Made by a program: the position numbers and the translations under genes
Notes under the pieces: generated by a model
What the model was told of the DNA's origin: nothing
Seen by the model: only the letters and a program-made list of their open reading frames with translations
Databases searched by the model: none
Assembly: GCF_028583425.1 (NCBI RefSeq)
Contig: NC_072793.1
Span: forward strand, 173,701,681-173,765,680
Source of the DNA: Eublepharis macularius
Lineage: Eukaryota > Chordata > Lepidosauria > Squamata > Eublepharidae
Direction of reading: 5' to 3'
DNA length: 64,000 nt
In this document: piece by piece, positions 46,500 to 58,695 of the stretch
How positions within the stretch are numbered: the stretch's first letter is position 1
Layout of the letters: the number at the start of each line of letters is the position of its first letter

Positions 46500-47350
46500 T
46501 CCACTGAGCAGGTGCGGAAGTGCGCCCCTAGCGGGGGTACAGAGGTGCTCAGTGCCAGCAGCCCCCTTGGGGCGACTGCAGGATGGAGGAGCCTCGCACC
46601 TTCGACCCTCCCCGTGCGCCTCCCGCCCGCAGCAACCCGATAGGGGTGGCTGCCGGGCAGAGGAGCCTGGAGCGCCACCCCCTCATACTCCCCCGGCGAG
46701 GGGTGGCTGCCGGGTGGAGCAGCCTCAAACCGCAAGTCCCCGTGCATCTCCCGCCCGCAGCACCCCGATCACCAGCCCCTCACGCTCCCGGCTGCAGCGC
46801 CCTGACGACCTGATCGGGGTGGCTCCTGGGCGGAGCAGCCTTGAACGCCGGCCCCGTGCACCTCCCGCCCGCAGCAACCCGACCGGGATGGCTGCCGGGC
46901 AGAGCAGCTTCAAACCGCCGGTTGCCGCCTGCCCCCAGCGACCCAATTGGGGTGGCTGCCGGGCGGAGCAGCCTCAAACCGCGAGCCCCCCGTGCGTCTC
47001 CCGCCCGCAGCGCCCCGATACTCAGCCCCTCACGCTCCCGGCTGCAACGCCCTGACGGCCTGAACGGGGTGGCTGCTGGGTGGAGCAGCCTTGAACCGCC
47101 TGGAGCTGCTGGCCCCGTGCCTCTCCCGCCTGCAGCGCCCCGATTGGGGTGGCTGCCGGGCGGAGGCGCCTGGAACCACTGCCCCCCGTGCGTCTCCTGC
47201 CAGCAGCGACCCGATCTGAGTGGCTGCCGGGCAGAGCAGCTTCAACCCCCCCCGCCCCCCTGTGCCTCCTGCCCCCAGCGACCCGATTGGAGTGGCTGCC
47301 GGGTGGAGGAGCCTGGAGCCATCCCCCTCATGCTCCTTGCCAGCAGAGCC
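46500..47350. repeat. GC-rich minisatellite
   Basis: About ten diverged units of roughly 75 bp, each with GGGTGGCTGCCGGGCGGAGC-like and CGTGCGTCTCCCGCCCGCAG-like parts. A longer period of about 250 bp is visible: the CAGCCCCTCACGCTCCCGGC block recurs at about 46773 and 47023. Several frames stay open across it because of base composition, so its long ORFs are not taken as genes. Confidence 0.8.
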
Positions 47351-47519
47351 CCAATCGCTGGCCTCCTCTCCTCACCAAAGCCACGATCCGGGGGGGGGGG
47401 GGTGTCAGTGGCATGGAAGCTTCCCTGGCCTCCTCTCCCCCCCAAAGCCATGATTCTGGGGGGAGGGGCGGTGGGGCACAGAGGTGGACAAGCCTGGCTC
47501 TCCTGCTCCCTCCCCAAAG

Positions 47520-48300
47520 CTGTGATTGTGTGTGTGTGTGTGTGTGTGTGTTGGGGGGGGGGATTCTGGAGAGGCTGGGGCTGGGGGAGAGGAGTGGCCT
47601 CAGCAACTTATGATTGAGTCCACCCTCTGAAAGGGCTATTTTTCTCCAGGAGAACTAATCTCTGTGGCCTGGAGATAGGGTTGCCAGTCTCCAGGTAGTG
47701 GCTGGAGATCTCCTGGAATCACAACTGGTCTCCAGGCCACAGAGATCAGTTCACCTGGAGAAAATAGCTACTTTTGGGGGTGGACTCTATAGAATTATGC
47801 CATGCCGAGGTCCTTTCCCTCCCCAAAACCTACTTTCTCCAGGTTTCACCCCCAGATCTCCAGGAATTTCCTAACTTGGAGCTGGCAACCCTACCTGGAG
47901 ATCAGCTGTAATTCTGAGAGATTTCCAGCTACCACCTGGACACTGGCAATCCTAGGGGCATGCGGCAGCGGGCAAGCCTTGCCCGCCTGCACTCCCCACA
48001 AAGCCATGATCATTAAGGGAAGCGGGGGGGGGGCAGGCTTGCCTGCCTTGCCCCCCAAAAGCCTAGATTTGCCAGTCTCCAGGTGATGGCTGGAGATCTC
48101 TCAGGATTACAACATATCTCCAGGTGACAGAACTTAGTTCCCCTGGAGAAAATGGCTGCCTTGGAAGGTAGGCTCAACGGGCATTATTTCCACCTGAGGT
48201 CCCTCCCCTCTCAAAGCCCACCTTCTCCAGGCTTCACTGCCCCCCATCTCCAGGAATGTCCCAATCTGGAGCTGGCAACCCTACAAGTCCCAATGGGGAG
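47520..48300. repeat. (GT)n tract and cluster of GTTGCCA-type repeats
   Basis: A GT microsatellite (about 47523-47552) is followed by at least three partial or whole copies of the GTTGCCA-ended repeat, in both directions (47580-47670, 47680-47895, 48063-48290). Confidence 0.6.
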
Positions 48301-49850
48301 GTGAGGGGGCCATGCAGGGGCAAAGGGGGCCATGGCAGCGGGCATACCTTGCTCACCTCCCCCCAAGTTACAATGGGGGCAAGGGCAGGGGGCCCGGAGG
48401 TGGGCATGCCACCCGGCCCTCCTTCTCCTGCCCCAGATCCGGGTGCTGGGGAGGGGGCAATGGCCATCCAGGGCCCCCTGCCCTTTCCAGAGCCTGCTGT
48501 ATTTTCTGCTACAACGAGCTTTGTTTCTAGTGCTTTAATATTTTACCATCCTTTATTGCTGAAATGTTTTAGCAACTTCTATGGCAATTTTAACACATTT
48601 GCCATTGCGGTGGTTGACTGAACTATTTTTATTATTCTGTTGGTATTTTGTTCTCCTATTGATGTTTCTCTTTTTCATTGTGATGAGATTTACTCTATAT
48701 CCATATACGAAGCAAGTCCCATTAGGAAAATCTGAGACTGTTTCTGTTCCAGAACTGTAGTGTGATCCCACAGATTTCTGCTTACCCCTGGGTTTCCTCC
48801 CTGCTTGCTTCAAAATTTCAGGAACATTTACATCTGTCATAAAGAGAGAAATATTTAAAATAAAAGCAGGACAGTTTTTCTGCATGGGTTTTCCTGTCAG
48901 TTCTGGATGTGTTTTACCCTGATTTCCACACTCATTTTTTGTTTTTAAATTCTTGCTTGTTTTTGTTTTTTCCAGTTTTTCCCGTTTTTTTCTGATCACT
49001 TTTATCCTATTTTCTTTTTTTTAAAGGGACTGTTCTTTGCAAACATAAAACAATGATGTAAATCATACATCTACAGTCATGCACTATAGCCATTCTCTAC
49101 AAAGCCTACTCTGAGTCGCCTTTGTTCCTCATGTGTATGCCCATTCTCACCCACCTCCAAACCACAGGGGGTATGGAGAAAGTCACAAATGTTAAAGTTC
49201 CAATTAATCTTCTATTTTCTTTCAAAAAGTAACTCCAATCAGGAGGGGAAAAAAGAAACAAATGTACTGGAGTCTATTCCCTAGCAAATAATTTCAGATC
49301 CAGCAATGAAAGGTCAAAAATATAGGGAATAAAGTCCAGTAAAAGAAGGGGGGGAATTATGCCAGAAAGTGTTCCGGGAAGATTCCAAAGAGGAGGAAAA
49401 AAAGCAGAAGAGTCTGTCCTCTCATTGGCCAGAGTTTAAGTTATCCAGTCTCAAAATACAAGCACAGTTTAGAGGAGTTAAAAGAGAGAGCCCAGTTTAT
49501 AAACTTTTGTTTATTTAGATCTTCTATTTCCAATTAAAATAGCAGAGCCAAGAAAGATAAAAGAAAAAACAACACATAACTCCTTCCAGTAGAAAGCCGC
49601 TGCAAGGGAGGGGAAAGGAGTGCAATCTATCCCTCTCCCTTTCTTCAATCTTTTTCGAGTAATATTTTAGTGGCAGTTTTAACACAGAAACCCAAAACAG
49701 TGATCTGTGAAAAAAACTTATATTTGAGAACAAGAACAAGCTCAGAATAACCAAACATTCACAAAGATAGAGAAAAAAAAGTTACATAGCTGTGGACATA
49801 CAACTGTTATCAGCATGGGTAGCTGACGAGTCGTGTAATCCACCTTGCAT
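48300..49850. other. Intergenic, AT-rich after 48.5 kb
   Basis: No coding sign and no repeat recognised, apart from an L2- or CR1-like tail possible near 48540-48650. Confidence 0.4.
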
Positions 49851-49852
49851 CT

Positions 49853-49977
49853 GAGGGCCAAGCTACACATGACGAATGACACTTGAACAGCAAGTGTATT
49901 TCTCCCTGTTCACTTGCCCTCCACTCAATCCACTTGCCGTTCAAGTGTCATTCGTCATGTGTAGCTTGGCCCTCAGT
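49853..49977. mobile_element. Short palindromic MITE in a LINE tail
   Basis: Terminal CTGAGGGCCAAGCTACACAT and complement. The flanks (ATCCACCTTGCATCT and CAGTGAGCAAGGGGGACTAT) are the two parts of a LINE 3' tail. Confidence 0.8.
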
Positions 49978-50310
49978 GAGCAAGGGGGACTATCAATAAA
50001 TAAATTAATTTAAAAATAAATGTTTTGGGACACTTTTACAGACAAAGGAATTTTGACAAACAACTGATGTAAGGGCAGAGATAACCTGCTTGACTTTACT
50101 ATCACTTGAGTGCACACCAGAATTCCAAGTTCACTTGTTTGTCTAACCACTGTCCACTTGATTTATCTTGTACCTAGAAACTATGTGGAATTGCAACCTC
50201 TGGTGACATGTGACAAGCATTTTTACAGAACAAAGAAATGTTACAAAGAAAGAAATGCATTATAATGAACTGGCTACATCACTATATGAATATACCATTG
50301 TAATAAAAGA

Positions 50311-50405
50311 GCAAGATTCAAGTCCAGTAGCACCTTAAAGACCAACTAGATTTCCAGTGTATGAGCTTTTGAGAGTCAGAGTGCTCTTCATCAGATGCAA
50401 GAGTT
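50311..50405 (-). repeat. Fold-back repeat copy
   Basis: The minus strand has CATCTGATGAAGAGCACTCTG then CTCTCAAAAGC: CUGAUGA and the stem are kept, the GAAA box is changed. Left end AGTCCAGTAGCACCTTAAAG. Confidence 0.6.
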
Positions 50406-50560
50406 TTTCTGAACTTCCAGCTTTCACTTTAAAAGAAAAGTCTCTATCCCCTTTCATTGCATAGATATGCCTTTTTGCTTTCTCTGCAAGGGAAGGGGCT
50501 TAATCTTAAAGGGTTGTAAAAGACATGTACAAACTGAAGCCCATTCCACACACTGAAAAT

Positions 50561-51798
50561 TTATAGGGTTTTTCTTGCATGAGTTCTCAGATGGGAAATA
50601 AGGTTTCCATACACAGTGAAGCTCTTCCCACACACTGAGCATTGATATGGTTTCTCACCTGTATGGATTCTTTGGTGGTGAGTAAGGCCTGCGCTCTGTC
50701 TGAAGCTCTTTCCACAGTCTGAGCATTTAAATGGTTTCTCTCCTGTGTGGATTCTTTGATGGGAGGCAAGAGTCTCTTTGCGACCAAAGCTCTTTCCACA
50801 ATCTGAGCACTGAAATGGTTTCTCCCCTGTATGGATTCTTTGATGGGAAGTAAGATTTCTTCTGTCGCTGAAGCTCTTTTCACAGTATGAGCATTTAAAT
50901 GGCTTCTCTCCTGTGTGGATTCTTTCATGGGAAGCAAGGGTCTCTTTGCAACTGAAGCTCTTTCTGCATTGTGAGCATTCATACAATTTCTCTCCTGTGT
51001 GAATTCTTTGATGGGAAGTAAGGCCTGAGCCATCCTTGAAACTCTTTCCACACATTGAACATTTATATGGTTTCTCTCCTGTGTGGATTCTTTGATGGGA
51101 AGTAAGGCCAGAGCCATCCTTGAAACTCTTTCCACACTCTGAACATTTATATGGTTTCTCTCCTGTGTGGATTCTTTGATGGGAGGTAAGATTTGAGCTA
51201 TAACTGAAACTCTTTCTACACACTGAGCATCTATATGGTTTTTCCCCTGTGTGGGTTCTTCGATGAGAGGTAAGGTTTGAGCTATAACGGAAACACTTTC
51301 CACATACTGAGCATTTATATGGTTTCTCCCCTTTGTGGATTCTTTGATGGGAGTTAAGGCCTGAGCCTTCCTTGAAACTCTTTCCACACACTGTACATTT
51401 ATATGGCTTCTCCCCTGTGTGAATTCTATGATGGGAATCAAGCTCTGAGTTCTTCCTGAAGCTCTTTCCACAATGTGAGCATTTGTGAGGTTTCCCCGGT
51501 GTTGGCAACATTTCCTGTAAAATAAAGTTTTTGCTCCCCTTGGAGTTTGTCATACACGCTGACTCTTCAGGCAGCTTTTTCTGATTTTGCATTCTCTGAA
51601 GTGACACAAGGCCTGATTTCCCACTTAAGAGTTTTGTATGCTGAGCAAAGTTTCTCCTTTTGCTTCCATTATTAATTTGTTTTTGGACTGGAATTGCATC
51701 AAAATTGGCACCTTCAAAAGCAACGGATTTCTTGTTCTGCTTTGATTGTGCTTCAGTTCCCCTTTTCTGCTTTTCCTCATTTCTCTTGCATGGTTGCC
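50561..51798 (-). CDS. C2H2 zinc-finger exon of SCAN-KRAB gene 2 (last exon)
   Basis: The terminal exon, acceptor ATTCCTTCAG, phase 1 start at 51798 (G/GG CAA). About 105 linker residues are followed by eleven complete C2H2 fingers with TGEKP linkers and a short end (HARKTL). Contact regions are KNSEL, EGSGL, YSSNL, YSSNL, DGSGL, DGSGL, CKETL, DRRNL, RKETL, QSAGL and VYGNL. Pairs repeat, so fingers were duplicated within the array recently. All zinc ligands are present. It joins the KRAB exon (54483-54609) in frame. A nuclear DNA-binding repressor is expected; the target is unknown. Confidence 0.9.
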
Positions 51799-51879
51799 CT
51801 GAAGGAATCAAGAAAGAAATCAGGTGAGAGAGAACCTGGACCTCAACAGAGAAATGAGGCTCAGCTGATACAGTGAAGA

Positions 51880-52160
51880 GCTACTGGATCCAATGTCACT
51901 GCTGGAGAAGCAAGTTAATACAGCTGCAAAGAATATTGTTTTCCAACTTAGTCTAGCCTGGATGATGGGCCCCTACCTCATCTTGTTCCATCTGGCCATC
52001 TAGATACATCCTGTGGTAACATTAAGACTAGACTACTGCAACGCACTGTACATAGGTCCTCTCTCATTATCCACTTGGAGACTCTGGTTGGTGTGCAGGA
52101 CTCTGCAGCTCAATTATCCACATAATAACCAAACGATAACTCAGCTGCAGCATTCTGCAC
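51880..52160 (+). mobile_element. L2-clade LINE fragment
   Basis: Plus-strand pieces encode LRLDYCNALYIGPLSLSTWRL after a LLEKQVNTAAKNIVFQLSLA-like stretch, the L2 reverse transcriptase thumb. Frames are broken. It lies in the intron between KRAB and finger exons. Confidence 0.7.
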
Positions 52161-53640
52161 CATCTGAAGTCTCCGAGTTGACTTTGAGGGGAGACCAATG
52201 CCCCCTTTTGGATACACACTTTAAGGGGGTTTGAGCTTGTCAGTGAAGGTGAGAGCAATACTGTCAAGAATTGGGACTCTTTTAAGATTCTAAACTCCTA
52301 GCAGAGCCACTCAAGGCAGAAAGGTTAAAGCTGAGGCACCAACCTCAGATGCATCCACCCCCCTCCAGAATCAACCGTCACATCTGCAGAAAATAATTGA
52401 CAGCTCCAATGCTGATGGGGGTGGAGGAATCCTTGAAGGGTCGCGCAGCAGAACCCTAAGATTCAATACGGCTCAAGAGTGCCTCCTACAGCATCTGGAT
52501 CTTGGACCTCCGGGGCTTACATGAGAGTAATGCTTTATACTGCGTTCCACGTTGGAGCCACCTGGCCAACTTAATCCTTTTTTGACAAAGGGCTTGGGAT
52601 TGGCGGTCAGGGTTTGGGTCAGATTCCCTTTTTATCACAGAAGTGCAGAGCCACTAATATGGCAGGACCATCCTGGAAATAATTTTCTGATTGGTGGACA
52701 GTCTCTGATATCAGAGATGGAGCTTTGCTTGGGATTGGTTAGATTTGCTAATCAATCTCACTGCGGAGGCTGGCTTAGGTTAGATGCCATTGCCCATGAA
52801 TATCTGGGAACTCTGGACTTTTCTCTGATCCCAATTTTGGAACATCTGGAGCCCCCAAGACCAGTGGGCCAGGTGTTAAGGACCTCTCCACTATCTTGGC
52901 ACTGCAAGGAACTCTGTATATGCTCTGAGGAACCTGCTACAACCTAGTTGTGTGCTCACCTGAGTTAGCTCAAAATTATTGTTTCCGAGACTCTGTGCTG
53001 TGTGATAGTGTTTTCGTATTTTCTATTTTGTCTTCCTTCCTGTCCCTTTTGAATGCACCTCTCCCCCCTTTATTTCTATAATAAACCATCTTTCTATAAA
53101 GGCATGTTTGGCTTCTATACATTCCTCTGGAATATTTGGTACAATACGTTCCTCCAGGATATTTCTCTGAATCTCTTCCCTATGTGCCAGACACTTTGGG
53201 CACTACCTAGTTTGTTATAAGATATTTTTTCAGGGTTTCCAACATGTTACTTTATTATTTTGCTAAGAGTGAGCTGGAAGGGCACCTTCTCAGCGGGTCA
53301 GTCTAGATGTTTTCTGGAGATCCCTGAGGAGTGACAAGCAACTACCAAGGAAACCTTGGTCTGAGGTTGTTCCCTGCAAGGAAAGCCACTTCTCCTAACT
53401 GGAACAGGTAGTGCCTGGGCAGCAGCAACCGTAGGGTGTGACACCGGCAGAGGCTCTTTCATAGACAACAGCAGTGACAATACAGCAAACCCTGGTTAGT
53501 ACTATGCAGGCCATGGTAAACCATTTCCAATAATCTCTTACCTCAAAAACCCTATGATGAAACAACCCCAAGTGAAAGACGATACAGCTGGAAGCTAGGA
53601 GCCCAGGTTGGATCACAGTTAGCTAGCATTGTTCTTAATG
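52160..53640. other. Intronic stretch, possible LTR-like repeat
   Basis: No coding sign. From about 52550 to 53215 the sequence has an AATAAA at about 53082 and no internal ORF of note, and could be a solo LTR fossil. This is weak. Confidence 0.3.
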
Positions 53641-54060
53641 ACACAAACCAAAAGGACTTTCAGTTGCCGATGTGAACAGAAGCAAAAGGAAAGTCCAAAG
53701 CTGTATGACACATACAATAGGAACACGGATTTTGAGAAGTTACTCCTGGCTGACTTGGTGAAAAGCCTAGAGGTTATACTAGATCCAACACGGCTGCTAG
53801 AGAACCAAGTAAATGCAGTGGCAAAAAAGGCCTTCTTCCAACTTAAGACTAACCTGGAAAATGGCCCCGCTACCTGAAAACTGATGGTTGTTGAGGATTT
53901 TCCGGGCTGTATTGCCGTGGTCTTGACATTGTAGTTACAGCCTGGAAAATCCTCAACAACCATCGTTCTCCGGCCGTGAAAGCCTTCAACAATATACCTG
54001 AAAACTGCTGCTGTAGCCACCTGGATTCATGCCAGGGTAACCCTGAGACTCCTAGTCTCC
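53640..54060 (+). mobile_element. L2-clade LINE fragment split by a fold-back piece
   Basis: VKSLEVILDPTRLLENQVNA is followed by AVAKKAFFQLK (L2). It is interrupted at about 53880-53995 by an inverted pair of TTCCGGGCTGTATTGCCGTG units (the family of 38975-39262), and the L2 frame then resumes (ACCTGAAAACTG repeated at both junctions). Confidence 0.65.
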
Positions 54061-54354
54061 TCTCAAAGTCAACACATCCAAAGCCTCCCACTGCAGCTTC
54101 AGTCAAGGGGTACTAGAGGGGCTCCATGCCTCTGTGAAGAGAACCCCCAGCTCTGTCCACCTGGAGGAGGAGGAGGAGGAAGGGAGAAGATTCAGAAAAG
54201 GAAGAGCGTCGAAGAGCTGAAATGATTCGGTGGCGTTTCCAAACTGAATTTGTAAATGTGCTACTGTAGATATATTGACCTATGACCTCCCAATGGAATA
54301 TGAAGAACTAAACTGAATATAGAGAGAAAGTCAAAGAAACAGACTTGCTACTTA

Positions 54355-54639
<285 letters not shown>

Positions 54640-54891
54640 TCACAGTCCAAAAACAGAGTGAAGTGGGGAGGGGGAGTTCTGAACACATGAAGCTGCCTTA
54701 TGTTGACTCAGACCGTTGACCCTCCAAGGTCAGTATTGTCCGTTCAGACAGCCAGTGCCTCTCTAGGGGTCAAGGGGAGGATCGAAAGCTTCATCAGAGT
54801 CGATAGAACGGGAAAAGACAGGGTCCCCCTGGACCCAGGGGACGGGCAGAAGACAGAGGCCCCTTCGATGCCCCCCCAATTCCCTCCCTAC

Positions 54892-54974
54892 CTGCTCTGG
54901 AGGTTCAGAGGCAGCTTCCAGGCCCCCACAAAGGCTTGAAGGTCCAGAGCCACCTGCTTGTGTCCTTCCACCAC
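54892..54974 (-). CDS. Linker exon of gene 2
   Basis: An 83-nt exon, acceptor TTTTCGCAG, donor CAG/GTAGGG, phase 1 to 0, encoding GGRTQAGGSGPSSLCGGLEAA then SEPPEQ. The CGG(L/T)EAA motif is shared with the linker fused to KRAB in gene 1 (8810-9028), which confirms homology. It joins a phase-1 upstream exon (58455-58560 or 61248-61365) to the phase-0 KRAB exon. Confidence 0.7.
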
Positions 54975-55134
54975 CTGCGAAAAAAGCAAAGAAGGTGAGA
55001 AGAAACTGATCCTGCTAACTTACCTGATAGGTTTTGATTCTTACATTCCAAAGGCTGAAGACCTGCATACTTCAGAGAGTTCAGTCTTCTTTCCCCTCCT
55101 GTTCCATCTCTTGATAAATACCATGTGAGAAATC

Positions 55135-55410
55135 ATTTGCAGTTTCAAGGTGCCGATGACATCCAATGCTACCTTTTTTTGGCCTAAATTGCCTGGGGCT
55201 GCTGTAGCAGCCCTGAATCACGGCCTGACTGATACAGTCAAACAGCTAAGGGAAAAGAAATACAACCTGAATCCTGACAAGATGGAGGTGAAGTCCTGGA
55301 AGATGTCATTCCCTGTCATTCCCTGGGGTTCTGCAGCCCTCCAATGACTCTGTGAAGAGTCTGAGAATTGTACAGGACCCAATGTTATTGCTGGAGAAGC
55401 TATGGGTCCT
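55135..55410 (+). mobile_element. L2-clade LINE fragment
   Basis: Encodes AAVAALNHGLTDTVKQLREK followed by KYNLNPDKMEV, the L2 stretch after the YADD box. Intronic to gene 2. Confidence 0.65.
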
Positions 55411-55899
55411 GAAACAGTTGGTGGAGAGAAGTTTGGTGCGAAGGACTTCCTCAGGATAGACACCTCCCCTACACACACACGTTTTACCTCTCCTTCACAA
55501 TATGATTTCCAACTTCCCACCCCACCTCTACTATATCAGATTTGCAGGGATTGGATACAGGACTGAATATTAACCCCACCTGAGACTAGATTGATAAAAG
55601 TAACAGGCTTAAGATGGCTTGCTTTTTAAAATGAACAAGAAGGCAAGCTTATTTCATGAATAACACACAACTGAGCTAAATATTAGCACTGACCTAAGAG
55701 TTGTGCCTCTAGGACATGCCTCTCCGGTAGGTTTATACTGATACACACAGCCCTCTGCTGCTGTTTCGATCCACCCCAGACTCACTAAAACCCTGATGGT
55801 CTCCAGTGACACCATCATTCCCTAGCATGGGACTCTTCTTTTTAACTCATCCATGAGAGGAAGAGGTTTTGGGTTTCCACAGGCTCTGTCCTGTCCCCC

Positions 55900-56650
55900 A
55901 TCCCCCATCCAATCAAATCTCTGTGCTAGAGAATCTCTATATAAAGCCCTCAGCAGAACATATTGTTGGTTTTCGACTAAACTGTTCCCAATATGCTGAT
56001 GACACCCAGCTCTATGTATTATTATCCAAATTTCTAGTGATGCGGTAGAGGGCCCAAGACGCTGCCTGGCTGTTGCATTTAAATGGCTAAGAGTGAATAA
56101 ATTTTAACCCTGGAAAGACAGGGATAAGTCTAGTCCAGAAGGCTGAGGTCTTGAAGGACATGGGGCTCCCCACTTTTAATGAGATCTAGTTGACAGTCTC
56201 CGATTCCATTCAGAGCCTAGGGGTTATACTGGACACAGCATTACTTCCGGAGAAGCAAGCCAATGCAGTTGCAAAGGAAGTTTTCTGGCAGCTTTACCTA
56301 GCCTGGAAGCTGGCATTACTTCCGGAGAGGCAAGCCAACGCCTGGAAGCTGGCCTTGTCCTTGACTTGGCCGATCCAAGCCATGGTTACCTTGAGGCTAG
56401 ACTACTATAATGCACTCTGTATGGGCCTTCCCTTGAAGACAACTTGGAAACTCCAACTGGTACAGAATGTAGCAGCCCGATTACTAGTGGGTGCTGGGCA
56501 GAACATGCATACCCTACCCTACCCTACCTGCAGGCAGTCCACTGTTACTGACTTCAGTTACCAGCCTCAATTCAAGATATTGGTGATCACCTACAAAAGC
56601 CCTTCATGACCTAGGACTCACATACCGGCGGGACTGCCTCTCCTGCTCTG
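55900..56650 (+). mobile_element. L2-clade LINE reverse transcriptase fragment
   Basis: Starts near a QYADDTQLYVL-coding stretch (about 55990-56025, the reverse transcriptase active-site region). It continues with SLGVILDTALL, MVTLRLDYYNALCMGL and LQLVQNVAARLLVGAG, then FKILVITYKS. An internal duplication of TTACTTCCGGAGA-like sequence lies at about 56250 and 56318. It is broken in places. Confidence 0.8.
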
Positions 56651-57319
56651 CTCCACTACCACAGCTTTGCTTGCCTTGAACAGGGCCTTCCTCCCTGCAA
56701 AAGGATAAGATTGTCAACTGTCCATCATGCACATTCTCTGTGTCTGGTATTCTGATATGATCATGTAGGTTTCACTGAGTCTATATTAGATAGCCACACC
56801 CAAAGACTCCTGAATTTCTCAGATTTGGGTTGCATAAAACAATCTAATCTTTCTGAATGTGCTTTGGTAAAATTCGTGAAATCATATTTTATCTTTTAGA
56901 CCTAATATATATAGGATAAGGGATAATGACATGTGTGCATATCTGATTCATATTTTATTTATATATGGATCTGTAATTTGTATCTTTGTGATATCTGTAT
57001 ATTTGACTATTGATTTTAAACAAAAGTCTGGAAGACAACAATGAGTGATTACTGGCTGGGATACAAGGTTTTCATTTTACACCTGGAATAAATAAACTTC
57101 TGATTCTTCTTCAGTCAGAAGTCTGTCAGTATGTAACAAAAGAGGCTGAGGAAGAGAACAGCTCTTTCAATACATTTCTGTGTTTTAATAGTCAAGGTGT
57201 TGCTTTAAAAAAGACATCGAGACTTGGAAGAGCAGCCATCTAGAAACTAGAAAATATCCTTAAGTGTATGGAAGTATTGCTCGGGACCAAGATCAAAATA
57301 ATTCATACTATGGTATTCT

Positions 57320-57900
57320 ATGTGTGGGTGTGAAAGTTGGACAATGAAGAAAATTGATTTCTTCAAAATATGGTGGTGGGGGAGAGTTTTACAAATACCA
57401 TGGACGGCCAAAAAGACAAATAAGTTGGTTGTAGCTCAAATCAAGCCTGAATTCTCCTTAGAAGCTAAAATGACTAAACTAAGGCTTCCATGATGTGACT
57501 TTGGTCACATCATGGAAATAATCAATATTTGTTTTATATACCGCCCTTCAGGACAACTAAATGCGGTTTACAAAGTATGTTGTTATTATCTTCACAACAA
57601 TCACCCTGTGAGGTGGGTGAGGTTGAGAGAGCTCTGGAAGACTGGCCCAAGGTCACCCAGCTGGCTTCAAGTGGAGGAGTGGGGAATCAAACCTGGTTCT
57701 CCCGATTAGAGTCCCACCGCTCTTAACCACTACGCCAAACTGGCTCTAGACCCAACATGAGATGGCGGGACTCAGGAAAGGAAGGCCAAGGCCAAGGCCT
57801 TCAGTCTGCAAGACCTGAGCAAGGTTTTCAATGACAGAACAGGAGACTGTTCATTCATATGGTTGTCATAAGTCAGAAGACAGATGTAATCTGCCTTGAG
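57320..57900 (+). mobile_element. BovB/RTE fragment with nested Sauria SINE
   Basis: The left part encodes a decayed LWCWRRLLR-like block (GTGGTGGGGGAGAGTTTTAC), ending TTTGGTCACATCATGG. The right part (57755-57890) resumes with GGAAAGGAAGGCCAAGGCC and AAGACCTGAGCAAG, the next BovB block. The Sauria-type SINE (57520-57750, minus) separates them. Confidence 0.65.
57520..57750 (-). mobile_element. Sauria-type SINE
   Basis: Plus strand TATACCGCCCTTCAGGACAA at the left and GTCCCACCGCTCTTAACCAC, CAAACTGGCTCTA at the right. Inserted in BovB. Confidence 0.85.
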
Positions 57901-58454
57901 TCTCAGTAAGAAAGGCAGACTATAAATAAACAAAATAAATATTTTTTTTTAAGGAAGCTTAAGTAAAGCTTTGATACACCCTCAGATTTTACATTTACAC
58001 TTGCCTTAAACGATCGCTTCTCTCCCTAACGGAACCTCCGATTCTGTCTTCCAAATCTGGCCTCTTTGGACTAAAGACCTCCCCATGTCAGATTTTTATG
58101 CTCTCCCAGCAGGGAGCTCCTATTGGCTGATTCAGAGCACTTCCTTGATTGGTTCCTGACTCCAGGGTGCATGTCCATGCTCTGCCTATCACAGGCAGGT
58201 ATACAAACATTTTAAATCAATGATTTAAGTGAATTCTTCCCTCTTTGCTTAGTTTGGCGCTTTCCACATTCCTCCTTGGCTGAAGCTCCAAAGGTTGTTC
58301 TGGAGGTACAAAGTCTTACACACTTGAAATTAAATGCACGGTGAACTACAGCGAAGGCTGGAACTCAGCATCTTTTCCCCGAGGTAATATAAAAGCATCA
58401 TTCCAGAAATGCTGACTCTAGAGCCAAGCAGAAAGGCACAGCAGGAACCCTTAC

Positions 58455-58560
58455 CTGTAAAAGTGGCACTTCTGTTACTCTTCCATGTTGTTCCCCAGGT
58501 GAACAGATCAGATTGCACCTTCTCTGCTTCGGGAAAAGGAGCAGCCCCTTTGGGCTCCTC
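58455..58560 (-). CDS. Linker exon of inner SCAN cassette (gene 2)
   Basis: A 106-nt exon, acceptor TTGTCTACAG, donor G/GTAAGG, phase 0 to 1: EEPKGAAPFPEAEKVQSDLF, TWGTTWKSNRSATFTG. It is a clear paralogue of 61248-61365 (KGAADFPKAEK, LFTGETTWEN) and has a 12-nt deletion relative to it. Confidence 0.7.
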
Positions 58561-58695
58561 CTGTAGACAAGGAGAGGGATTAGAACAGGAAGAGGGAAGG
58601 CAAACACCGGGGAAGGGACAGAGAAGGGGGCATTTCTAGGTTGGGCACTTGGGGAAGAAGGCTATTCTGCTCGTTCGAGATCTCAAAGACCTCAC

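Noticed and set aside
46841-47617. Long open frame of about 258 codons on the plus strand (and a 186-codon one at 46495-47055)
   Set aside because: It lies in a GC-rich tandem repeat where several frames on both strands are open; no domain, no splice logic and a proline/alanine-rich translation.
48553-48999. Minus-strand ORF of 148 codons
   Set aside because: AT-rich, lysine/asparagine-biased translation without a domain or splice context; taken as chance.
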